Shown: positions 21,894 to 29,024 of the stretch, one piece after another
Layout of the letters: each line of letters starts with the position of its first letter
How positions within the stretch are numbered: the first letter of the stretch is position 1
Source of the DNA: Colidextribacter sp. OB.20
GTDB taxonomy: Bacteria > Bacillota > Clostridia > Oscillospirales > Oscillospiraceae
Reading direction: 5' to 3'
Length of the DNA stretch: 33,391 bases
NCBI RefSeq assembly: GCF_009911595.1
Contig: NZ_QWKG01000045.1
Coordinates: 1-33,391 of the forward strand
Position numbers and translations under genes: made by a program
Notes under the pieces: model-generated
Seen by the model: only the letters and a program-made list of their open reading frames with translations
Database searches by the model: none
What the model was told of the DNA's origin: nothing

Positions 21894-22549
21894 GGGTCCG
21901 GGAGGGGCTCCTGGACCTGCTCTTTCCGCCGAAGTGCCCCTACTGCCAGCGGGTTCTGGACGATCCCCGGGCGCCGCTGTGTCCCAGGTGTCAGCCCAGC
22001 CTGCCCTGGCTGGAGGGCCGGGCGGGGGAGCGGCGGATTGACTTTGCCGACGGCTGTTTCTCGCCCCTGGCTTATGGCGAGTTGGTGCGGGAGGCCATCC
22101 ACCGCTACAAATTCAGCAGGGTACGGGCGCTGGGCAGGCCCTTTGCGGCGGTGATGGCCCAGTGTCTGAAAGACCGCCTGCCGGAGGGGGCCGGCCTGAT
22201 CTGCTGGGCGCCCCTGTCCAAAGAGCGCCTTCGGGAGCGGGGGTTCGACCAGGCGGAGCTGATGGCTCGGGAGGTGGGCCGGCTGCTGTCCATTCCGGCG
22301 GGGCCTGTTCTGGTCAAAATGCGGGACACAGGCCCCCAGTCGGAGCTGGAGGAGGACAGCGCCCGCCGGGCCAACGCCAGGGGGGCCTATGCCCTGCTGC
22401 CTGGAACCGACCTGACTGGAAAGCGGGTGGTGCTGGTGGATGATGTGGTCACCTCCGGCTCCACCCTGGAGGAGTGCGCCGCCCTGCTGCGCCAGGCGGG
22501 CGCGGAACAGGTGTTCTGCCTCACGCTGGCCCGGGCCAGAGGGGATTAG
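21890..22549 (+). CDS. comF: ComF family phosphoribosyltransferase-like protein
   Basis: The 219-residue protein has the ComF layout: an N-terminal zinc-binding CPYC...CPRC (Cys 16, 19, 31, 34) and a phosphoribosyltransferase-type fold. The PRPP-binding loop is VVLVDDVVTSGST (180-192), and WAPLSKERLRERGFDQAE (106-123) is the conserved central motif. In naturally competent bacteria ComF helps move DNA across the membrane; in other Clostridia its role is unclear and no other competence genes lie here. It overlaps the upstream small RHH gene by four bases. There is no clear terminator before the mreB promoter. Confidence 0.92.
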   Translation: MRVREGLLDLLFPPKCPYCQRVLDDPRAPLCPRCQPSLPWLEGRAGERRIDFADGCFSPLAYGELVREAIHRYKFSRVRALGRPFAAVMAQCLKDRLPEGAGLICWAPLSKERLRERGFDQAELMAREVGRLLSIPAGPVLVKMRDTGPQSELEEDSARRANARGAYALLPGTDLTGKRVVLVDDVVTSGSTLEECAALLRQAGAEQVFCLTLARARGD

Positions 22550-22586
22550 GGGTTGTTTAAAAAGCGAAAATTGTTGGAAAAAACGG

Positions 22587-22615
22587 TTGAAAACCGGAGC
22601 ACATCCGGCTATAAT
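22587..22615 (+). promoter_or_regulatory. mreB promoter
   Basis: TTGAAA (22587-22592), a 17-bp spacer and TATAAT (22610-22615) form a strong sigma-70-type promoter about 70 nt before the mreB start codon. Confidence 0.7.
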
Positions 22616-22691
22616 ATAAAGTGGGTTGGAAGAACCGCCTGTAAGGCGGTCAGAAAATACAAAATTTGACAAAATAAGGTGGAACAAGAAA

Positions 22692-23723
22692 ATGGGTTTC
22701 TTTAGTAAAGATATCGGCATCGACCTGGGCACCGCCTCGGTTTTGGTATATATCAAGGGCAAGGGCGTGGTTTTGAGAGAGCCCTCCGTGGTGGCCATGG
22801 ACAAGAACACCGGCAAGCTGCTGAAGGTGGGCACCGAGGCCCAGGCCATGCTGGGCCGCACCCCGGGCAACATTGTGGCCATGCGCCCCCTGCGGGAGGG
22901 GGTCATCTCCGACTACGACATGACGGAGAAGATGCTCAAGGAATTCATCCGGAAGGTGGTCTCCTTCTCCCTGTTCAAGCCTCGCCTGCTCATCTGCGTG
23001 CCCTCGGGCATCACCGAGGTTGAGGAGCGCGCCGTGGTGGACGCGGGCATCCAGGCGGGAGCCCGCCGTGCCTATCTCATTGAGGAGCCGGTGGCCGCCG
23101 CCATCGGCGCCGGCATCGACATCACCAAGCCCGACGGACACATGGTGGTGGACATCGGCGGCGGCACCGCCGACATTGCCGTCATCTCCCTGGGCGGAGT
23201 GGTGGAGTCGGCCTCTATCAAGGTGGCCGGCGACAAATTTGACGAGGCGGTGGTGAAGTATATCCGCCGCAAGCACAACGTCCTCATCGGCGACCGCACC
23301 GCCGAGGAGCTGAAAATCAACATCGGCTGTGTTTTCCCCCGACCGGAGGAGGTCTCCATGGAGATCAAGGGCCGCTGTCTTATGACCGGCCTGCCCCGGG
23401 TGTTCAACGTCACCTCCAGCGAGATGATCGAGGCCTTTGAGGAGACCTCCAACTCCATTCTGGAGGCCATCCACGGCGTCCTGGAGCGCACCCCCCCCGA
23501 GCTGGTGGCCGACATCTCCACCAACGGCATCATCATGACCGGCGGAGGCTCCCTGCTGTGGGGCTTTGACAAGCTGGTCCAGAGCCACACGGGCATCGAG
23601 ACCCACGTGGCCGACGACGCCATCTCCTGCGTGGCCTTCGGTACTGGCAAGAGCCTGGACAGCCTGGACCAGATGCAGGAGGGCACTATGAACCTGTCCC
23701 GCCGCAAGCAGATGAATTATTGA
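22692..23723 (+). CDS. mreB: Rod shape-determining actin homologue MreB/Mbl
   Basis: The 343-residue product is a bacterial actin. The phosphate-1 motif is DIGIDLGTASVLVY (7-20) and phosphate-2 is VVDIGGGTADIAV (near 155-167); GIIMTGGGSLLWG is the adenosine motif. It forms membrane-attached filaments that guide lateral wall synthesis. The ATG at 22692 is chosen because the protein then starts as MreB proteins do (MGFFSKDIGIDLG) and AAGGTGG lies upstream; an open frame extends to 22626. It stands alone, with a terminator at 23788-23813 and no mreC or mreD after it, as is common for the Mbl-type copies. Whether it is the main MreB or Mbl cannot be decided here. Confidence 0.95.
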   Translation: MGFFSKDIGIDLGTASVLVYIKGKGVVLREPSVVAMDKNTGKLLKVGTEAQAMLGRTPGNIVAMRPLREGVISDYDMTEKMLKEFIRKVVSFSLFKPRLLICVPSGITEVEERAVVDAGIQAGARRAYLIEEPVAAAIGAGIDITKPDGHMVVDIGGGTADIAVISLGGVVESASIKVAGDKFDEAVVKYIRRKHNVLIGDRTAEELKINIGCVFPRPEEVSMEIKGRCLMTGLPRVFNVTSSEMIEAFEETSNSILEAIHGVLERTPPELVADISTNGIIMTGGGSLLWGFDKLVQSHTGIETHVADDAISCVAFGTGKSLDSLDQMQEGTMNLSRRKQMNY

Positions 23724-23724
23724 T

Positions 23725-23785
23725 CTGCAGGGCGCATCGTTACGATAGGATTAATTCCGGCGGACCGAAATATCCCGCCCTGCAC
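23725..23785. repeat. Weak TGCAGGGCG-bounded element after mreB
   Basis: CTGCAGGGCG (23725-23734) and CGCCCTGCA (about 23776-23784) form short complementary ends around AT-richer sequence. It looks like a degenerate relative of the TGTAGGG-bounded repeats and has no other visible content. Confidence 0.35.
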
Positions 23786-23787
23786 GG

Positions 23788-23813
23788 ACAGCCGGCCTCT
23801 GGCCGGCTGTTTT
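23788..23813 (+). terminator. mreB terminator
   Basis: A perfect 10-bp stem ACAGCCGGCC-TCT-GGCCGGCTGT is followed by TTTCC. It separates mreB from the channel gene. Confidence 0.8.
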
Positions 23814-23833
23814 CCTGAGGAGGTATGAGACGC

Positions 23834-24658
23834 ATGGATGCAGTGGAAGAAGCGATACAGACAATCGGCAGAACCGTGGGCATTCAGGACCTGACCCTGG
23901 GCGCACTGGTGCGGGTGGCGGTGATTGTTCTGGCGGGCTGGCTGATCATCCGGCTGCTGATGAGAATGGTGGACCGGATGCTGGACAGGAGCAAATCGGT
24001 GTCCGCCATCAGGACCTATATCCGCACAGCGGTGAGGATTTTCCTCTGGGTTCTGCTGGCCCTGACGCTGGCGGGCACCCTGGACGTGGACACCACCTCC
24101 ATCATTGCCCTGCTCAGCGTGGCGGGGCTGGCGGTGTCCATGGCCCTGCAGAACACTCTGTCCAACCTGGCGGGGGGACTGGTGCTGCTGGTGACAAAGC
24201 CCTTCTCCCCGGGGGATTTTGTGGAGGCCGACGGCGTCAGCGGCACTGTCTCCGCGGTGGACATGTCCTACACCACCTTCGTCACCCCGGACAACAAGGA
24301 GATTTTTGTCCCCAACAGCCAGCTGTCCGCCGCCAAAATCACGAATTATAACCGTCTGGGAAGGCGGCGGATGGACCTGAAGCTCACCGCCTCCTATGAT
24401 GCCCCCACCGCCCAGGTGCGCGCCGCCATCCAGGAGGTGTTGTCCGCCACCCCCGGCATTTTGGATGACCCCGCCCCGGCGGTCTATCTGTCCGAGTATC
24501 AGTCCAGCAGCATCGAGTACCTGGTCCGGCTGTGGACCGCCTCGGGCGACTACTGGGATGTGTACTATGCCCTGTTGGAGGGGGTGCGGGAGTCCTTCGA
24601 CCGCCACGGGGTGGAGATGACCTATGACCATCTGAACGTGCACATTGTGGAGCGCTAG
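23834..24658 (+). CDS. MscS family mechanosensitive ion channel
   Basis: The 274-residue protein is a small-conductance mechanosensitive channel that opens under membrane tension to protect from osmotic downshock. It has an N-terminal soluble start and two outer membrane helices (about 30-50 and 65-90). The pore helix and the following beta domain are the family signature, GLAVSMALQNTLSNLAGGLV then VTKPFSPGDFVEADGVSGTV and NKEIFVPNSQL. A C-terminal alpha-beta domain completes the usual length. The ATG at 23834 is preferred because GAGGAGG (23817-23823) lies 10 nt upstream; the ATG at 23825 is only one base from it. Confidence 0.93.
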   Translation: MDAVEEAIQTIGRTVGIQDLTLGALVRVAVIVLAGWLIIRLLMRMVDRMLDRSKSVSAIRTYIRTAVRIFLWVLLALTLAGTLDVDTTSIIALLSVAGLAVSMALQNTLSNLAGGLVLLVTKPFSPGDFVEADGVSGTVSAVDMSYTTFVTPDNKEIFVPNSQLSAAKITNYNRLGRRRMDLKLTASYDAPTAQVRAAIQEVLSATPGILDDPAPAVYLSEYQSSSIEYLVRLWTASGDYWDVYYALLEGVRESFDRHGVEMTYDHLNVHIVER

Positions 24659-24683
24659 GGAGCGGCCTCCGTGCCGCCCCGCC

Positions 24684-24757
24684 ATGTAGGGGCCGCTGCC
24701 CTCGGCGGCCCGATTCTTTGGTTGAGAGTGGGGCGGGACAGAGCCCGCCCCCTACAT
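24684..24757. repeat. TGTAGGG-bounded inverted repeat, 74 bp
   Basis: The ends ATGTAGGGG (24684-24692) and CCCCTACAT (24749-24757) are exact inverted repeats, with inner GC-rich stems (GCCGC...GCGGC and GGGCGGG...CCCGCCC). It lies between the convergent mscS and DUF4830 genes and may also end both transcripts. Confidence 0.65.
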
Positions 24758-25234
24758 TCAAGGCATGGCGAGCCCATGTAAAAATCCGTCCAGCTGAGGG
24801 GAGAGGATCTCGCCGCCGATGACGGTATTTTTATAGAGGAGCAGGTTGGCCTGCACACCTGTCTCCCCGGTGGGGTAGTTGAGCACCTCATAGGTATACC
24901 GCTTGACCCGTTTGCCGGTGTATTTTTCCAGATTAAAGCCCTGCTGGCTCTGGAGGGCCACATACTCATCGTAGCTGTCGTCCAGCTCCTCGGGGATGAA
25001 CAGCTCCTGGGTGGCGATGGGCTCCTCAGACACCTGCCAGCCGTAGGCGGACAGGTAGTCGATCCGGTCCTGATTGGTTTTTACCCCCTTGGGGCTGGGG
25101 AGGGCGGGGCCGGAGACCTCCCGAGTGAGGGCCTGGCCGAAGTTCAGGGCAATGGCGCAGCAGCACAGCAGAGCTGCCGCCGCCACACCCAGGGTCAGCT
25201 TGCGCTTGGGCAGCTTCGCGGTCATAATCAACAC
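24758..25234 (-). CDS. DUF4830 domain protein, membrane-anchored
   Basis: The 158-residue product has a basic start (KLPKRK), one hydrophobic helix (about 14-33, GVAAAALLCCCAIALNFG) and a soluble domain resembling DUF4830. The recognisable parts are NQDRIDYLSAYGWQVSEEP, LQSQQGFNLEKYTGKRVKRY and a C-terminal TVIGGEILSPQLDGFLHGL. The function of the family is not known; an outer-surface location is expected. The GTG at 25234 is taken as start because GGGAG lies 8 nt upstream, whereas the ATG at 25225 would be 17 nt away. It is a single-gene unit, convergent with the mscS gene. Its stop region abuts the repeat at 24684-24757. Confidence 0.8.
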   Translation of the reverse strand: MLIMTAKLPKRKLTLGVAAAALLCCCAIALNFGQALTREVSGPALPSPKGVKTNQDRIDYLSAYGWQVSEEPIATQELFIPEELDDSYDEYVALQSQQGFNLEKYTGKRVKRYTYEVLNYPTGETGVQANLLLYKNTVIGGEILSPQLDGFLHGLAMP

Positions 25235-25299
25235 AGCAATTTCTCCCTTCCGTGGCTTGTTCTCTCTTTAACGTATGCGGCTGGGGAGGGGGATATGCC

Positions 25300-25377
25300 T
25301 GTAGGGCGCGACGACCCGGCGCGCCGTTTTTGTACCGAATGTGTCTTGTAAGGCGTGCCGGGTCGTCACGCCCTACA
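25300..25377. repeat. TGTAGGG-bounded inverted repeat, 78 bp
   Basis: The left arm (25300-25325, starting TGTAGGGCGCGACGACCC) and right arm (25352-25377) are complementary over 26 positions with two mismatches. The right end lies 16 bases before the start codon of the pseudouridine synthase, so a hairpin would form in its leader. Confidence 0.75.
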
Positions 25378-25393
25378 CAGGAATGAGGTATCT

Positions 25394-26110
25394 ATGGAGC
25401 GCATTGACAAGCTTCTGGCCTCCACCGGGCGGTGGAGCCGGAAGGAGGTAAAGGACCTGATCCGTCAGGGCCGGGTGCTGGCCGGCGGCGTGCCTGTGGC
25501 CCGCCCGGAGGAGAAGCTGGACCCGGCGGTGGCCCTCACGGTGGACGGGGCGGCGGTGGACTGTTCCCCCTTTGTCTATGTGATGCTCCACAAACCGGCG
25601 GGGCTTCTGTCCGCCACCGAGGACAAAAATCAGCCCACCGTGCTGGACCTGCTTCCCCTGGAGCTGCGCCGCCGGGGGCTGTTCCCGGTGGGCCGATTGG
25701 ACAAGGACACCACCGGCCTGCTGCTGCTCACCGACGACGGCCCCCTGGCCCACCGGCTGCTGTCCCCCAAAAAGCACGTGGACAAGGTCTACCTGGCCAG
25801 GGTAGACGGGCATGTGGACGGAGAGGACGTGCGGGCTCTGGCAGACGGGATGGTGCTGGCCGGCGGTCTGCGCTGCCTGCCCGCGGGGCTGGAGCCTCTT
25901 GGGGACGGGAGCGTCTGCCGGGTCACCCTGCGGGAGGGAAAGTACCACCAGGTGAAGCGGATGCTGGCAGCCCGGGGGAAGCCTGTGCTGGAGCTGCACA
26001 GGCTTTCCATGGGTTCTTTGGCGCTGGACGAGGGGCTGGAGGCTGGGAAATGGCGGTTTTTGACGGCCTGTGAGCGCGCCAGGCTGAAAGAAATGGAGGA
26101 CGCGCCGTAA
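25394..26110 (+). CDS. RsuA/RluB family rRNA pseudouridine synthase
   Basis: The 238-residue protein carries an N-terminal S4 RNA-binding domain (about 1-50, MERIDKLLASTGRWSRKEVK) and the pseudouridine synthase domain. Asp103 in GRLDKDTTGLLLLT is the expected catalytic residue. The KLKP-like motif VMLHKPAG (63-70) and the C-terminal KYHQVKRMLAARG are also family features. Its length fits RsuA (16S rRNA position 516) rather than the longer RluB, but the target is not certain. The ATG at 25394 has GAGGT 4-5 nt upstream and gives the normal N-terminus; an open frame extends to 25355. No terminator is evident before the next promoter at 26149. Confidence 0.92.
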   Translation: MERIDKLLASTGRWSRKEVKDLIRQGRVLAGGVPVARPEEKLDPAVALTVDGAAVDCSPFVYVMLHKPAGLLSATEDKNQPTVLDLLPLELRRRGLFPVGRLDKDTTGLLLLTDDGPLAHRLLSPKKHVDKVYLARVDGHVDGEDVRALADGMVLAGGLRCLPAGLEPLGDGSVCRVTLREGKYHQVKRMLAARGKPVLELHRLSMGSLALDEGLEAGKWRFLTACERARLKEMEDAP

Positions 26111-26148
26111 GGTTTTGGGCAAACTGAACAAAAAAATAAAAAAAACTC

Positions 26149-26178
26149 TTGCCAAACAGGGGGGCCACCCGTTATAAT
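26149..26178 (+). promoter_or_regulatory. Promoter of the CdaR-like gene
   Basis: TTGCCA (26149-26154), an 18-bp spacer and TATAAT (26173-26178) form a good sigma-70-type promoter 37 nt before the GTG start at 26215. Confidence 0.65.
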
Positions 26179-26214
26179 AGGTTTAAGCAGAAAAATTACT
26201 AGGAGGGGATCACA

Positions 26215-27306
26215 GTGTCAAGCAGGATGTTCCAGGGTATTGTGCTCCAGATGAAGGACAACATCAGCCGTACGGTGGGTGTGGTAGACGCAGAGGGAAT
26301 CGTGGTCGCCTGCAGTGAGCTGACCTGTATCGGTGAGCACTGGTCCGGCGCGGTGACCGCCATCAACGGCGCGGAGAGCGGCGTCGCCCGGTTTGAGGGC
26401 AGAACCTTCAAGCCCCTTGCGGGCTGGGGCGCCCAGTTTGATTACGCCGCCTTTGTCAAGGGCGAGGATGAGCTGGCCGCCTCCCTGTGCGCCATGGCGG
26501 TGGTGGCCTTCAACGGCGCCAAGACCTACTACGAGGAAAAGCACGACAAGGCCACCTTTGTGAAGAACATCATCTCCGACAATATACTGTTAGGCGATGT
26601 ATACACCCAGGCCAAGGAGCTGCACTTTGTCTCCGAGGCGCCCAGGGCCGCGTTCTTGGTGCGCCAGCTGGGCCCCGCCGATGTCTCGGTCATCGACGTG
26701 ATTCAGAATCTGTTTCCGGACAAGCAGTCTGATTTTGTCATCTCCATCAACGAGACCGACGTGGCCCTGATCAAGCAGCTCCACGAGGGGGCCGACTCCA
26801 AGGAGCTGGCCAAGATTGCCAAGCAGATCGTTACCGCCGTCACCCAGGAGCTGGGGGTCAAGGTGGTCATCGGCATCGGCACCATCGTCCCACACATCCG
26901 GGACCTGGCCCGGGCGTATAAGGAGGCCGGGGTGGCCATCGACGTGGGCAAGGTATTCGACACCGAGAAGACCGTCATCAACTATGAGAACCTGGGCATC
27001 GGCCGGTTGATCTACCAGCTGCCTACCATTTTGTGCCAGATGTTCCTCCAGGAGGTCTTTAAGAAGAGCCCCATCGACGCCCTGGACCAGGAAACTCTGC
27101 TTACCATCAACAAGTTCTTTGAGAACAACCTGAATGTGTCCGAGACCGCCCGGAAGCTCTTTGTCCACCGGAACACCCTGGTGTACCGGCTGGAGAAGAT
27201 CAAGAAGCTCACCGGCCTGGACCTGCGGGAGTTTGACGACGCCATCACCTTCAAGGTGGCCCTCATGGTCAAGAAGTACCTTATCTCCCGGGGAATCGAG
27301 TCCTGA
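26215..27306 (+). CDS. CdaR/PucR-type transcriptional regulator (sugar diacid regulator-like)
   Basis: The 363-residue protein resembles the CdaR (SdaR) group. An N-terminal putative sugar-diacid recognition-like domain (about 1-130, with VGVVDAEGIVVACSEL) and a middle GGDEF-like alpha-beta domain (about 140-290) precede a PucR-type helix-turn-helix. That HTH reads FFENNLNVSETARKLFVHRNTLVYRLEKI. In E. coli CdaR responds to glucarate, galactarate and glycerate and drives gar and gud genes, which makes the link to this window attractive. Here the gene is alone between housekeeping genes, about 6 kb from the second garR, so control of the gar/gud genes is only inference. The start is GTG at 26215 with AGGAGGGG 6 nt upstream. 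Confidence 0.85.
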   Translation: MSSRMFQGIVLQMKDNISRTVGVVDAEGIVVACSELTCIGEHWSGAVTAINGAESGVARFEGRTFKPLAGWGAQFDYAAFVKGEDELAASLCAMAVVAFNGAKTYYEEKHDKATFVKNIISDNILLGDVYTQAKELHFVSEAPRAAFLVRQLGPADVSVIDVIQNLFPDKQSDFVISINETDVALIKQLHEGADSKELAKIAKQIVTAVTQELGVKVVIGIGTIVPHIRDLARAYKEAGVAIDVGKVFDTEKTVINYENLGIGRLIYQLPTILCQMFLQEVFKKSPIDALDQETLLTINKFFENNLNVSETARKLFVHRNTLVYRLEKIKKLTGLDLREFDDAITFKVALMVKKYLISRGIES

Positions 27307-27317
27307 TACAGCTGCAA

Positions 27318-27350
27318 CCCCCTCGCCGGCGGCGGGGGGGTTTACTTTTA
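27318..27350 (+). terminator. Terminator of the CdaR-like gene
   Basis: A 10-bp stem (27318-27327 with 27331-27340, loop of three, one G-U pair) is followed by TTTACTTTTA. It lies 12 nt past the stop codon. Confidence 0.75.
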
Positions 27351-27393
27351 TGTGCGGGGTGCTATAATATAATCAACCTCAAGTTTTCTTGAG
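27341..27393 (+). promoter_or_regulatory. Promoter and operator of the AbrB-PIN pair
   Basis: TTTACT (27341-27346), a 16-bp spacer and TATAAT (27363-27368) form the promoter. Just after the expected start site lies an exact inverted repeat CTCAAG-TTTT-CTTGAG (27378-27393). That is where an AbrB-type antitoxin would bind to repress its own operon. Confidence 0.6.
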
Positions 27394-27417
27394 ATTTCAA
27401 GAATAGAAAGGATGAAT

Positions 27418-27690
27418 ATGATGAATTTGGCTAAAATTTCAGCTAATGGTCAAATTACTCTCCCGGTTGAGATCAGGCGGCTGCTGGGGCTGAAGTCCGG
27501 CGATAAGGTTTTATTTTTTCAAAAGCAGGACGGCGAGATCGTTTTGAGCAATGCGTCGGCCCAAGCGATCCGAAAGGCGCAGAAGGCCTTTGCCGGTGCA
27601 GCGGAAGAGATTGGCGTGTTCAATGAGGACGGTGTGCAGGCGCTGGTGGACGAGGTGCGCCATGGAAGGAATGTGCAATGCGGATATTGA
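27418..27690 (+). CDS. AbrB/MazE-type antitoxin
   Basis: The 90-residue protein has an N-terminal SpoVT/AbrB swapped-hairpin DNA-binding domain (NLAKISANGQITLPVEIRRLLGLKSGDKVLF, about residues 3-34, read here in two parts around the ITLP turn). Its C-terminal tail could bind a toxin. The start is taken as the ATG at 27418 (6 nt after AAAGG); the ATGs at 27412 and 27421 are alternatives. It overlaps the PIN-domain frame by 13 nt, the usual coupling of antitoxin and toxin. The operator-like inverted repeat upstream supports autoregulation. It is intact although the toxin frame is interrupted. Confidence 0.85.
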   Translation: MMNLAKISANGQITLPVEIRRLLGLKSGDKVLFFQKQDGEIVLSNASAQAIRKAQKAFAGAAEEIGVFNEDGVQALVDEVRHGRNVQCGY

Positions 27691-28076
27691 TTGACACGAA
27701 CGTCTTATTTTCCGCACTGCTGTTTCCTCGTTCAAAGCCTGCAAAAGCCTTGCTCTATGCTGCGGATCATCGCGAGATTGTGTTGTGAGACCGCAATATT
27801 ACTGAACTGCGAGATATTTTGAAACGGAAAGCCCCCAAATACCTGCCTGACGCGGAGGTGCTGCTTGCGGAGTTGTCATACGAGTTGATACCTTCAGTAG
27901 ACCATGCTGAGAAGCTGATACGGGATGCGAAAGACCAGCCGATTTTGAATGCGGCGATTGTGTTTGATGTTGACATTATCCTTACAGGTGATAAAGATTT
28001 TTTGAGCCTTGATATGGAATATCCCCAATGTATGACGGTTGTGCAGTTTTTTGAGTATGAGGGTATAGTGGAATGA
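27678..28076 (+). pseudogene. PIN-domain toxin (VapC-like), interrupted by an in-frame TGA
   Basis: The frame begins MRILIDTNVLFSALLFP, a PIN-domain start with the first catalytic aspartate (D6), and runs to codon 36. It then meets TGA at 27786-27788 and continues in the same frame to 28076. The downstream part is a good PIN C-terminal half: ITELRDILKRKAP, then DQPILNAAIVFDVDIILTGDKDFLSL with the expected acidic residues. The full frame would be 132 residues. The change probably replaced a TGT or TGC cysteine codon. A 36-residue fragment cannot be an active RNase, so the toxin is likely dead, unless the stop is read through or is a sequence error. It follows an intact antitoxin. Confidence 0.8.
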
Positions 28077-28087
28077 TTTCATGACAT

Positions 28088-28122
28088 GGACCAGAAGCCA
28101 TTGTGCTTCTGGTCCGTATTTT
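28088..28122 (+). terminator. Terminator after the AbrB-PIN pair
   Basis: An 11-bp stem GGACCAGAAGC (28088-28098) with GCTTCTGGTCC (28105-28115) is followed by GTATTTTG. Confidence 0.75.
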
Positions 28123-28144
28123 GCGTCAAGTGATAAAAATTTAC

Positions 28145-28281
28145 TTGCTATTTCAGAGGGGATAAGTTACAATAAGGTTACAAAAATGACAAACTGGTAA
28201 AAACGGACTGAGCCCGACATAAAAAGGAAGAGAACATTCACAGATTATATATTTACATAAAATCTGATCTGTGGTACACTG
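28145..28281 (+). promoter_or_regulatory. Two tandem promoters of the ftsE operon
   Basis: The upstream promoter is TTGCTA (28145-28150), 17 bp, TACAAT (28168-28173). The downstream one is TTTACA (28253-28258), 17 bp, TACACT (28276-28281). Two promoters would allow separate growth-phase control of the division operon. Confidence 0.6.
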
Positions 28282-28334
28282 AAAATTGGGGAAGTCTCAG
28301 AGAAATATTGGCTGAGCGAGGAGCAGAGGGCGCA

Positions 28335-29024
28335 ATGATACGGTTCATAGATGTACAGAAAGAGTATGACAACGGCACCAAGGCCCTGAAGGGAATTAAC
28401 ATGCGTATAGACGACGGGGAGTTTGTCTTTCTGGTAGGCCCCTCCGGGTCAGGAAAGTCCACCGTCATCAAGCTGATTACGGCGGAGATCGCCCCCACGG
28501 AGGGCAGGGTGATGGTCAACGGGTACAACCTGAACACCATCACCCCCCGGCAGGTTCCTCTGATGCGCCGGACCCTGGGCATTATCTTCCAGGACTTCCG
28601 GCTCATAGAGAAAAAGACGGTCTATGAGAACCTGGCCTTCTCCATGCGGGCCATCGGAGCCTCCAACCGGGAGCTGCGCCGGCGCATCCCATATGTCCTT
28701 CAGCTGGTGGGGCTGGACACCAAGGGGGAGCGCTTCCCCGGACAGCTGTCGGGCGGGGAGCAGCAGCGGGTGGCCATTGCCCGGGCGCTGGTGAACAACC
28801 CCAGCATGATTATCGCCGACGAGCCCACGGGTAATCTGGACCCCCAGCGCTCCCTGGAGATCATGCTCCTGCTGGAGCGCATCAACGAGCTGGGCACCAC
28901 CGTATTGGTGGTCACCCACGAAAAAGCCCTGGTCAATCGCTTTACCAAGCGGGTGGTGGCCATTGAGAACGGGCGGATCATCAGCGACGGAACAGGTGGT
29001 TACTACAATGTCGAGAAAATTTGA
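28335..29024 (+). CDS. ftsE: Cell division ATP-binding protein FtsE
   Basis: The 229-residue ABC ATPase has Walker A GPSGSGKST (35-43), the signature LSGGEQQRVAIARAL, and Walker B MIIADEPTGNLD. The length and the IFQDFRLIEKKTVYENLAF segment are typical of FtsE. With FtsX it forms a membrane complex that uses ATP to switch on a peptidoglycan hydrolase outside the cell. The ATG at 28335 follows AGAGGG; a TTG at 28308 would add nine residues and is less likely. It overlaps ftsX by 17 nt, and the M23 hydrolase gene follows in the same operon, matching the known FtsEX partner arrangement. Confidence 0.97.
   Translation: MIRFIDVQKEYDNGTKALKGINMRIDDGEFVFLVGPSGSGKSTVIKLITAEIAPTEGRVMVNGYNLNTITPRQVPLMRRTLGIIFQDFRLIEKKTVYENLAFSMRAIGASNRELRRRIPYVLQLVGLDTKGERFPGQLSGGEQQRVAIARALVNNPSMIIADEPTGNLDPQRSLEIMLLLERINELGTTVLVVTHEKALVNRFTKRVVAIENGRIISDGTGGYYNVEKI

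Noticed and set aside
27786..27788. TGA as a selenocysteine codon in the PIN toxin
   Set aside because: PIN nucleases are not known selenoproteins and no clear SECIS-like hairpin follows; a nonsense change of a cysteine codon is simpler.
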